A stretch of 64,000 nt of DNA from Filosporella fistucella (lineage: Eukaryota > Ascomycota > Leotiomycetes > Helotiales), in assembly GCA_030077755.1 (NCBI GenBank), contig JAQJZZ010000018.1:1984001-2048000 (forward strand). The letters are read 5' to 3'. Shown here one piece after another: positions 42,701 to 53,290 of the stretch. A program made the position numbers and the translations under genes. The first letter of the stretch is position 1. Each line of letters opens with the position of its first letter. The notes beneath the pieces are model-generated. The model was not told the DNA's origin. It searched no databases and worked only from the letters and a program-made list of their open reading frames with translations.

Positions 42701-45700
42701 TTACTGGCCGTATGCTGCCCAGCTGCGATGTGCTTCTTGAAGAACTGGGATGGATTAGTTATGTGTTGAATATCGAACAGGGGCAACATACCTTGAAGCA
42801 TCCGCAACTGGCCAGGCCGATCCTCACAGGCAACTTGTAAACCACCGCCCTCAATGAAATCTAGCACGACGCTATTTGGTAGCTCCTGCATTTCCACATC
42901 TGGAATTGATGGTGTCCTGAACTCGCTGAGATGGAACCGTCGGGTAGCTCCAGAGGACTTATCTTTGGCTTTATTATGGCCGGTGAGAGCAGGTGACATG
43001 ATCAAATATCCCTGCGAATCCAGCAGCATTGATCGGCGCTTCCAAAGTAAGGTATCTGGAAATTGCACATTCACGTCCCCAATACTGGTGCTCGTTGGCG
43101 TCAGTGATGGATTAGATGGGTATGAAGGTGTGAGCGATTGAACGTCCGCACTATTTGCCGGCTCCGATTCCTCTCTAACGGTCGGTGACATTGCATGAGC
43201 AATATTCTTTCGGCCGGCCGAAATGGAAGAAGACATTCTTCTCATCATTCGGCTCGCCCTGTTGGACTTCTTATCAGCCTTTTCGTCACTGGTAGAGGAA
43301 GAGGATCCCGCTGTAGGTGGTGGTGACATAGTATTCCCACCATCACGACTGGATGTGGACACGCGACTGCTGATTGACATAGGTCTATGCTGAGGAGTTG
43401 TTGCATGGACGGATGGCGGTCGAGATGGAGACCGGACAGAAGGTGATGCGACTGGAGGCTCGAGATTCATAGATTTCCGCCGTTCAGAAAATGATGAACG
43501 TCGATCACTCACAAACTCCTTCAGAATCGTGATCGAAGATCTTCTCTCTTTGACCGTGGTCTTGGATGAAGAAGACAGCCGCCGCTCCTTGGATAGTCTT
43601 CGTTCTTGAATTGTTTCTCTGGGAGCTTCGGTGATGGCTTTTTGATGATCAATGACCAGCGGGGATTGCTTCAAGTCAAGCGGGGCGTAATCTGCAGGAT
43701 CCTTCCCAGCTTCTGATTTGGCTGGAAATGGTTGAGCCGGGTCTCGGATGATTCTAGCTGTCACAGATATAGATTCTGGTCGAGATCTTGGAGGCTGATT
43801 TGGCACAACTGAGTTCGACTTGAACGCATCGATTTTGTCCCTAATAGATCCTGATCTCTCCCGAATCTTCGAGGTTTCTGGTGAGGACTCGCGTGACACG
43901 GATGGGGACGGAGTGTTCCTATTCAGCGAGTTTGCGCGCTCAGCAATGGAAGGCGACTTTGAGGTACCTCGGACACTACCTTTTCGTACAGAGAAGAAGG
44001 CTGGCGAGGATCCTGGTGGAGGCCCCGTAGTTCCTGGAGGAGTTGCTCCCGGTGCCAAGCTGGAAAATTTCTCCAAAGCTTTGATTCTCTGTGAAATACC
44101 AGAACCCATGTTGACCTTTTTAGCCAGTGGTTTAGCTGGCTCTTGATTTGCACGGTTCAACCAAGCAGCAGAAGCCGAAACAGATCTAGGCTGTACTTTA
44201 GACTCTGGAGTAGCAAGTGGTGTTAAAGCTTCTCCCTTGTCCTTCGAATTGAAGCTCGAAAATGCCCTCGCAAATCTCCCTGGCTCCCCGCGCTTTTTGG
44301 GACTTGGAAATACAGGGCTGATTGGAGATTTCGACACCGACATAGGTTTGGCCTCCTGAACCACTGCGGAAGACAACTCATCCATCAGGTCGTCATCAGA
44401 GGAAAAATTTGCGTCAGAATTCGCCCCACTCCGATCATGGACGTTCAGATCAGTCCGAATTGGCTCAACAAGACCTCTACGTTTCTGGCGTTTGAGCGAT
44501 GATCCACTGTTACCTCCGTCTCCAGAGGTTGATTTCCTGCTGCCTGTGGAGAACGTGCTTTCAACTGGCGACTTTTGCGGTGCTGTAGTCTCCATATCTA
44601 CACTAGGAAGCTCTCTCTGGGCTGAATCTTCAATTTCGTCAGGTTGCAGTTCCTGGAGACTGAACTTAGATCTTGGAATCTTCATTTGTCGTGCAGGTGA
44701 TTCTGGATGTAGCAGGTTTTGCGATTCAATCCCAGGGGTCGTCAAATCTTGAAGAGCTTCTGGTTCCTCAGAAGGTGTCACTATAGTTTCTACATTCGAC
44801 ATTGGAGCCACAGGTGCCACACTGTTATCCTCTCCAGTTGGCTCCTGTGATAAACGTTCGGCTGTGTGCTGGTCCGTATTTAGATCGACAGGTGGTACCT
44901 GTGTTCCTGCCATCGTGGGTGGCACCCGAACGGGTTCCGACACTTTTTCGAAGGGGTTATATGTGGTAGGAGAAAGCTGTTCAAGGGACTCCGCATCGCG
45001 TGGTGGTCCTGCACTTTCCATCGAGCTGGATGTCGTCTCTTTAGTCGCCGCATTTTTCTCCTCCAGGGGTGGATTCCCATTAGGCAAATCTGAGTCCGGT
45101 AAAACTTGCTTCGTTGATGGGGGCTCTTGTACCGTCTCGTCTGTAGAACCCGAGATAGATGAAGCCCTTGTCGATTCGGCATGTTCTGACGGGCCGACTG
45201 GTGATACAGGATAAGAATCCGATCTGGTTGCATCCGATTCGTCGGTCTTTAGGGTCGAACTCGCATCAAATGCAATACCAGAATCATCACCCTTCGCCAT
45301 GTCATCAAGTAATTCTAAAGTATCATGAATTTCTTTAGGAGCGTCATTTGACATTCTACTGCTCTTGATTGAAGGGTTTTTGGGCTCCTCGGTCTGCACT
45401 ACCAATGTCAGTTCTGGAGCAGGGGTAGGTGTGGCGCTCATTTGCTTCTTTCGGAGTTCCAACGCCTTCATTAATCGTGCTTTTTCGGGGGTTATAGTGG
45501 GTAACTTCTGTGGGGTAGCGAAGCTTGGTGACATTAACGGTTTCATGGAATTGCCAGAGCTTGTTGAAGGCCGCCCTCCGCTCGTGTGGGGTCGAGCCTG
45601 GGATATTTGTGAAGAACCAGCCATCGTATCGGGCATTGGTGGTGGAGATAGGGTCATGCTAGGGGTTTCTGCTGGGTATTGAGATTTTGGCCGCTCCTTC

Positions 45701-46717
45701 TCTTTCTTTGAGCCTCGAGAAAATAACTTCAGACCTGCGGGAAGTGTTGAGACTGGGCGATAATACGAAGCTGCGCCGGATGTATGCGGCCGCCCATTCA
45801 CATCAAGAGATGGTCGGGGTCCCAACTTCACCTTCGGGCGTCCGTTCGAGCCGTAAGATGTATAGCTATGTAGCTCCGGTCGCATAGATTGGGACGACCT
45901 TCGTCCTTCCGGAGAGATTGATCTGACTGCAGATAATTTTGCTTCTTTTGAAGGTGACCCAACTTCCCCAGAGAGAGAATTGAAACTCTCTGAAGGTGGG
46001 AGATCGCCTGGTAAAGCTGGCTGTGATGTTGAAGGTGGCAGATTAGTTGTGGCACCAGATACAGAGGGAGTATTCGCGGTTGGGGGTCGTTCTTCAGGCA
46101 CAGTAGATTGCCTCTTCGCCCGTGTCTCTTCCTCCTCGTCTTCAGCAATTTCCATCAATCTCCTCCGCCTAAGGGAGCTTGTCGAAGAGGATGTTGATCC
46201 AGAGGCAGTGTGTAGGGAGCAGGCGGCGGAAAGGGTTGTGTCTCGGAGCTCTTTTGATGTTGTGATGGGGAAGACGGTATCATGAGGAGAGAATCGTTCA
46301 GTGACGGCATTAAAGTGAACTGTTACACGCGCTGGGAACATTTCGAGTTAGTTTGCGGGTACTTTGTCGTGAAGTGAGATCCTTACCTTGCACAAGTCGT
46401 GAGCATTCCTCCGGCACATATTTTATTACCACGTTCCTCCTCCTGTACCGTAGAAACCCAAACAACGGCGATGGATCTTCGTACTGAGCAATTGCATTAC
46501 GTATCTCAACTATGCCTCCATTACCTCGCCCCAGGAGTTCTACCTCGTCGCGGGAAACATATTTTAGAAGAAACCTAACAGATAATGTCAGTAGATGACC
46601 TAATTTCGGCGTGCGCAATCTAAATTGCTTGTCGAAGGCTCACCATCCTCCCGGTTCCGCCGCAGCAGTTTCATGGGCTTCTTTGATCTTAAGATCATCC
46701 AACCCATTCAGCGACAT
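42701..46717 (-). CDS. ADF-H domain protein with long disordered centre and PH-like C-terminus
   Basis: Four exons, 46717-46644, 46574-46387, 46331-42792 and 42744-42701, give 1281 aa. The N-terminal 130 residues resemble an ADF/cofilin-homology (coactosin/drebrin-like) domain: LNGLDDLKIKEAHETAAAE, GGWFLLKYVSRDEVELL, LFGFLRYRRRNVVIKYVPE, RVTVHFNAVTERFSPHD. More than 900 residues follow of Ser/Pro/Glu-rich disordered sequence with short motifs (AFSSFNSKDKG, GSGISQRIKALEKFSSL). The end resembles a PH domain: LWKRRSMLLDSQGYLIMS, RRFHLSEFRTPSIPDVEMQELPNSVVLDF, LQVACEDRPGQLRMLQVLQEAH. The last intron is needed: reading through it destroys the final helix. A role linking cortical actin and membrane is inferred from the domains. 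Confidence 0.82.
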
Positions 46718-49700
46718 TTCCCTGCGCGTGTGTACGACCTCCTTTGTCGAAACCGTGTGGTGTTTTTGTCGTTATCGCTAATATCTCGAAATTCGCTTTC
46801 TTTCAGGGGTAGGCCGATGCGGCAACATTGATACTGGCAATACCAGCTCATCCGCCGGTGGCAGACAGTGGGTAGAGATCTGAGCAGACAATGCTGATGG
46901 AGGCAGATAGATACACGCCGTTCGAGAGGGGAATACTGTCATGCGCAGTCGCAGAGGTGTTGATGAGGTGAAGTTCCAAATTTTGATCTATTCTGTTCCG
47001 TTCTGTTTTCCTCGTCCGCCTTGCCCCTGGTGGAGTGCTGCCAACGGGTCCTAGCGCCGAATGCTAATAAGAGACATAAATTACCCGGCTGGCGAAAGCA
47101 GCTGCTTGAGGAACGCCTCTTCTGAATATTGCCTCTTGACGCTGACAACAGCGCGAAAGTATATTGAAATGGTAGAGTTGTGACGACCGAAAAACGTCCT
47201 TTCTATCGCCTCGAATTCCTTCCGCATGAATTATCGTTTCATTGAATCCTGCAGCAGCTTCGGTTTCTAGTGGTCTGTCCCACTCGCACATCTTCCGCAT
47301 TGACCTTTTATACCCCATTCCCTTCCTTTGCAATGCAACGCACAGATCTTCTTCCAGTGTCAATCAAGTCCGGATGACCAATGGGAACGGCAATTGCAGT
47401 ATTCTGGATGTTGACACTATCGGAGGCCCTGCTATTTTGTACTAGGCGATCATGTGAAGAAATGCCGTGTGGTGAGATTTCTTCGTCTTTGCTGGGGTTG
47501 AAGGTATAAACCTCATGGTCCAGGCGGTCAAGAAACGACATGATCCAGGGTTTTTCATGGAATGAACTCGGCCTGACGTGGCAAGTGCTTGATATCAAGG
47601 TATAAACCCAATGATCAAGCTGTTTGTCGTGTCTTGACCAGGTTGAATTGGACGAAGTCAGTTCTGACCTGGGAAACATGTTTGTGGTTGCTTTCTGGGG
47701 ATCGTTTAGTCAGCGATGGCTGTTCTAATGCATCCTCGCATATGTCCTGCATATCGTCAAAGGCTTTTCAATCCAGCCGAAATTTATTTTACGTGTCTGC
47801 TATTGCGTTTTGAGAATAAAGCATTATTTTCCTCGACAAAAGCCGCACAGTCTGACGTGCAATAAGTTGAGGATAAGGGGCCCGTTTTTCGTCAGACATC
47901 CCTACCCAAACCCAGCGAACCTTACACCAAGTGATCGTCAAATCAAGTTTCGGGTCTATTTAGAGAATTTCAAGTCCGGTCTATGTAGCATGCAGTAATA
48001 TGCATCTTCTATGCCTCATCGTTCCGTGTGATTTGGTCGACAAGATAACAAATGCCGGAAAGTGAATTGCATATGCTCCATGCATTTATTCATCCTCAAG
48101 ATAATAGCGCTACATATAAGCTTGCCATAGTATAATAGCAAGCGAAGAACTCTCCTGAGAACGTACAATTCGTTGACCAATTATACTATCTCATTATGTC
48201 TTCTCGAGATACTAGTGTTAGAAGTATGAATTGGCCTAGCACTATGGCAAGGAACATTCCTTTCCAAGATATATTGTACAATGTCTTAATCAAATAAGCT
48301 ACTTGGTGATTTGTCCTTGGGATGGTCGTGATCAAAGATCCGAATCTCCCATAGTCAAGGAACATTCTTGTCTTTGATAAAATTTCCAATGTACTGATCA
48401 GATGTCAGGCAAGTATTAAATTCCCAAGGCTTGTCTAGAGATTAGGTAGTTGTTACAATGTGTCTTCATGGCACGTCGGACAATCATCCAGTTTTGCAAT
48501 CATACCTTGAGTTACTGTCACTAGCCATTTTTAAAGGACAATTGACCGCGGAACAACCTGCCACTTGGCCACGGCCGGCCTCAGCTGTAAACATTATCAT
48601 CATCATTTGATTCAGCCTGATAATAGCAGGCGAAAGAACATTGTGAGGAGAGCCTCGCAGAATTTCATTCAATCTGCCTCGATCAAGTAAGAACGACCCC
48701 AGCAAAAAGCCATGCAAAGTGCAGCCCTTCAGAGCTCAAAAGTACAACGCGGCAATATCTCAGCCACTCAATCCCAATGTCCCAAATCTACTAGTTGTTT
48801 TCTCTTTAATCACCACTATCATCCCCAGCATTGTCAACTGGGAGACCAAGGAATCTAATTTCTTCCTCGTAAAGGTCCTGGTCAATGGGCGGAGAAGCAC
48901 CTGCATCCTGTGAGTTTTGGGGGTGTATGGAAGGTAGAAAATCTGGAGAAGAGCTGTGCAAGGTCGCGAATCGATCAGATCAAGGGGGGAGGGGGGGGGG
49001 GGGGGCCTTAAGCAACTGTCAAAGTGGATGTATGCAGCTAGCCCTCGAATTGATCGAGGCGGCCATCAGAGGAAAAGCTTCATGAATTCCCACAATGTCC
49101 TTATAGCTTGTTATTTTACCCTAGATGGTTTTAAGTACAGATCATGCCCTGAGCTCTACTTAATCCCCAGACTTCTATCTTCAAATCTCATGTCGGCAAT
49201 TGGTGGGCAGACGGGTGTACTGTCCATTCTATCTGTGCATCTCCCATGATGGTTCGGATGATTATCCAAATTCTAAGGAGTGTGTACTTCTGTGTAGTCA
49301 AAAGAACTATGAAGCTTGAAAATACAAGGGGACTATGAAGTCAGGATCGGATGTCAACAAAAGTGGCACAATTAAACAACAAGGATTTGATATCAGCATA
49401 ATTCTTGGTACAACGACTATGACAACGTTTCTCTCATCATATAGCAGTCAAAGTACATTTAATTGCACAATACGCGCAGATAGAACTTGAAATCTCATTC
49501 TATTTGCGCATCACAAAGAAACAAAACTCAGAGACAGCCTATCCAACATGCTTTCAATACGACGAATGTCCTCATCCCCAAAACCCCACTATAAATTGAA
49601 CTTAGAGAGAATCGAATTCCGGAATAATCTAGAAAACTAAGCCCTTAGAGTAACTTCAAATTGTGTACAGTTGGGTATATTTTGATGCTCATTTCTCACC

Positions 49701-49928
49701 ACTATCGTTGAAGTTCAGCTTCCCAAATGGCACCGAGGTCGCGACTAGATATCCTTATCGCACGTGACTGTCACGTTCCGAGCTTTTTAGCGCATCTGTC
49801 AAAAAAGTTGGATTCCCGATGAAGCTTCAGGGAGAGCATTCCATCGTAAACCACTTACCACATCACAAATCCTCCGCCAGTCATACCCGCATCGTCAGAT
49901 CTACCCATCCTCCACATAATCAGAAAAT
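46718..49928. other. Long gene-free stretch
   Basis: 3.2 kb with many ORFs of 60-120 codons on both strands (for example 47308-47679 and 47064-47363), none with family features or a credible exon chain. It contains a poly-G tract at 48991-49005 and a perfect 12-base palindrome CTTGATATCAAG near 47588. It may hold long UTRs, non-coding RNA, or degraded sequence; none can be shown. Confidence 0.5.
48984..49005 (+). repeat. Poly-G tract
   Basis: Six G, one A, then fifteen G in a row. Such a run is rare in fungal DNA. It can form G-quadruplexes and is prone to length error in sequencing. Confidence 0.9.
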
Positions 49929-50504
49929 ATGGTTGAATTAGTTGAAGTTGAGGATGAGTCCTTCGAGACCAAGCAAGCTGGACCTTCCGACGAGGACGAC
50001 TACTATACGGATACTGGTTTGTTCACTATGATAGTCCAAATCTTGACAATGCTAATTGAATTGCAGAGTCCGAGATCTCTACCGATGATGAAGATAATGT
50101 TCCCGAAGAAGAATCTTTCACAGACCGCATCCTTGCGCTACGAGATATAATACCCCCTACTACAAGATCATTCATTTCCAGCAAGGTTGAGACTACCGCC
50201 AGCTGGGTCAAGTCAGGCTTGGTGTTCAGTGGACAGACATTATTTGTTATTAGCACCAGTGCACTGCTTTTGGGTGTACCATGGGCTTTGGCTTTCGCGG
50301 AGGAGCAAATGGTTATTGAGCAGGAGAAGGAGTTCCGAATGCGTGAGATGGGTGGTGAGGTACGTTCATACCTAACTTTATACATCTCATCAATGGTTTT
50401 AATACTCGTGCTAACCTCCGAAATAGCTTCTTTCTCCCGGATCGACTGCTAGCAATGTCAACGCCCAGCTAGCTGCCGACCAATCAGTCAAGGCATCCTT
50501 GTAA
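49929..50504 (+). CDS. TOM22: Mitochondrial import receptor subunit Tom22
   Basis: Central receptor of the outer-membrane TOM translocase; it binds presequences and tethers Tom20/Tom70. Three exons, 49929-50016, 50067-50359 and 50427-50504, give 152 aa. The N-terminal half is strongly acidic (MVELVEVEDESFE, DEDDYYTDT, DDEDNVPEEE), then FTDRILALRDIIPPTTR and the single membrane helix with VFSGQTLFVISTSALLLGVPWAL, ending in AFAEEQMVIEQEKE. The C-terminal tail faces the intermembrane space. Composition, order and length match the fungal Tom22 family closely. Introns have normal GT..AG ends and keep frame. Confidence 0.95.
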
Positions 50505-50967
50505 TTAGGTGGTAGATGATGACACTTGCGAGGTGTTTGGAATGGATGATGAATGACCGCATTGTATATCACTGAGTGTATGGATGGCTGCATATTCCGG
50601 AAGGCGAGGACAAAGCCTGTGTTGTAATTTTAGGTATCTCATCTCAAGAGCAATAATGTTTGTTCTCCATGCATCTGAGAATTTTATCCGCCCGACTTCT
50701 GAGTTTTTGGAGACTATGATGCCTTGTTGAATCTTCCATGAATCTGATATATCCACCACCTCAAAATTTGTAAATTATGCCACCACGTACACGCAAAATT
50801 TTATGTCTTGTTTCACCCAACCCAATCCAGGATCATGACGCCGCCCCTGCAATGCAAGGCTACGACTACCCGCTTGAAACCTCAGAAAACATCATCAACT
50901 TTCGGCCCCCGGAAATCGTCACCAAAATTTCAAGAAGAATTGAAATCTGTGCCTTGAATGCCTCATA
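50505..50967. other. Intergenic, TOM22 3' flank and bestrophin-like promoter
   Basis: About 460 bp without a recognisable gene. ORF 50777-50968 is another frame and does not join the bestrophin-like exons. Confidence 0.5.
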
Positions 50968-52774
50968 ATGCCCATTTCGTTCTCTAGACGTGTATCACTA
51001 CTCCCCAGGAGTTTTGGCCAGGACACACGAGAACGACGCAGGCAGACGACATACCCCCTGGCCAATTCCTCCAGGAAAAAAGATCGAAGGTATATTTATT
51101 CATCACAAAACTCATATATTGACCCAAACAACCGGATAGATACTAAATCCTCCTCTCAGATGGCCTCTTGTACTTAGATTTTGGAAAGGCTCTATTCATG
51201 GCAGTATGTACAACCCCCTCTTCGTTCAACCCCGGCTCATGTCAACACCTCTAGCCATCCTCTTTCCAGTTTTTGTGCATTCAGTTCTTGCAGCATTTGT
51301 CGTTTATGTCAACCAGCATATCAATAGCGATTTCAATCTTCCTAGCAGCATTGTGAGTATCCCATCTGCCATTTCCCCTCACGGTCCCGTGACACAACAT
51401 TGACCAAGAATAGATTCCATCCCTATCAATCGTCGTAGGTCTGATGCTGGTTTTTAGGAACCAAACAGCATTTTCTAGATTTTGGGGCGGCCGTTGTCAT
51501 CTCAATACCGTCACCACGGCTATCAGATGTCTGTCCCGTCAATTTCTTGTTCTTGTACCAGCTCCTTCAATGCAAGGTTTGCATGGAGTTGTGTCAACCG
51601 ACTCGATGCTTGGCAGAGGCACGAGAGGCTTGAAAGATGCCACAACAGACAGGACTCCGACCTCAGGAGATAATGTGCTGTCTAAAGCAGATGAGTTTAA
51701 AACTATTGAAACGGTCAAGATTCTGATGGCCATGCTTTACACGATTAAGAACCATTTACGTGCAGAATGGGGTGTTGCACTTTCTCCTGGAACCAGCTTG
51801 ACTGAAGATGGTCAGGAAGGGACGAGTGATGAATATAAAGATTTGCTGCCACCAGGACTGAAAGGCTATGAGCATCGAGGATTGGGCCTGACGTTGGAGT
51901 TGAGTACTTTTGTTGAAAAGTTCATTTCTATGGGCGTTAAGAAGTGAGTTGGTTGGAATATTTAGATCTGGTACTGACCAGATTCTAGGGAATGGTTTCA
52001 CAATGCAGCATCATCAGCCATGCTATCTGAGCTTAACTCGTTGACTTCAGCCTACGGAAGTATGGAGGTCATTCGACTTGTCCCTATTCCAGTAGCACAT
52101 TTGTATGTTATCATTATTGTTGTAATACCAAGCTGACCTTGTCATAGAATACACCACAAGCAAACTTTGGCGTTATTCTGCGGAATCTTGCCTTTTGCAA
52201 TGGCTTCAGAGATGGATTGGTGGGCGGTTCCCTTGGTGGCCTTTGTGGCATTCACCCTGTAGGATCTATTCTTCGTCTCTGAGCTCCTTAGACTGATTTC
52301 GGTATTGCAGCTATGGTATTGAAGGCATTGCCCAAACCTATGAGGATCCATTTGGGTATGCTAAGACCAATTGCTTCCACGCAAAATACTTACGTGACTA
52401 GTACAAATAAAATCGATATCAATATGGACGACATAGTCGAGGACGCTCGTCGAGAAGTAGAGGTCATGCTCACGGCTTGGCAGACACAGGGACAAGGCAA
52501 TGGAGGAATATTTCGGCCTCGAGTGGCAAGTCTAGTAGGGACTCCTCGGTCAGACGACAGCAGCGAATATTACGCTGGCGAAGTGACCCAAAGTGATGAG
52601 CTCAGGAACAGAAGCCAGGTGAGATTTGTTGTGAGTGATTTGGGTGAGAATACTTACAAAGATGATGAGCCGATGGAGATTGGAAATATGAGAGCATCGA
52701 AGCTAGGGAGTGCCGTGAGTCCGGGTGCAACTCCAAGGAGCAATGCGAGTAGCGAGTATTTTCACCCAACTTGA
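50968..52774 (+). CDS. Bestrophin-like (UPF0187) anion channel
   Basis: Seven exons, 50968-51089, 51160-51352, 51414-51943, 51989-52102, 52148-52258, 52311-52355 and 52402-52774, join in frame. The protein starts with a short basic cytosolic segment (MPISFSRRVSLLPRSFGQDTRERRR), then RWPLVLRFWKGSIHGSMY, first helix STPLAILFPVFVHSVLAAF, the family motif IVVGLMLVFRNQTAFSRFWGGR, later helices with FCGILPFAMASEMDWWAVPLVAFVAF and YGIEGIAQTYEDPFG, then TNKIDINMDDIVEDARREVEVML and a Ser/Thr-rich disordered tail. Without the 46-nt last intron, translation would stop just after LRD, so that intron is needed. Family members form anion channels in fungal membranes; the exact membrane is unknown. Confidence 0.87.
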
Positions 52775-53290
52775 ACATTGGATCTTGTAGAGCAATGAAA
52801 CAAAATGGTCTTTGCAACTGTGAACCTTTAAAAGTGAAGTTTGAACTGATCCAGAGCCGAGCTGGTGGATAAAACTGAGCCATCCTTAGGTGAAAGAATC
52901 GGTGATTCAATTTCGGCATACTTCATCTCCAGGATAATATGTGAAACCTTCAAATTCGGTCAGCACCTAATCATGGAACTCTCTCAACGGCACTATGTGC
53001 TGATTTCGACTTTACGATACCTTGAAACTTCACGTGCTCACGCGAGTCTGCAGTCGAACCTCAATTTTCCCCACGCGTCACGACTCAAACTTCGACCCTC
53101 CGTACCCCACTACCCCTCAAACGCAAGATTACTCAAGGTCATCTCAACATCTGACTACGAATACACTCGTATCTTTCTGCAGTGTTGCATTGCTATTAGA
53201 CTAGGTTAAACATACCACACATATGATCCCGTCGAACGCGCCGACCACATCGTCAACTCTCCACCACACCATGGTATACTGAGCGTCAAT
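52775..53290. other. Intergenic
   Basis: About 515 bp between two same-strand genes. Short ORFs (52865-53209) have no family features. The last 200 bases are the likely promoter of the DUF4211 gene. Confidence 0.5.

Noticed and set aside
47308..47679. Minus-strand ORF of 123 codons
   Set aside because: No domain, no splice partner, and composition like random sequence in a gene-free stretch.
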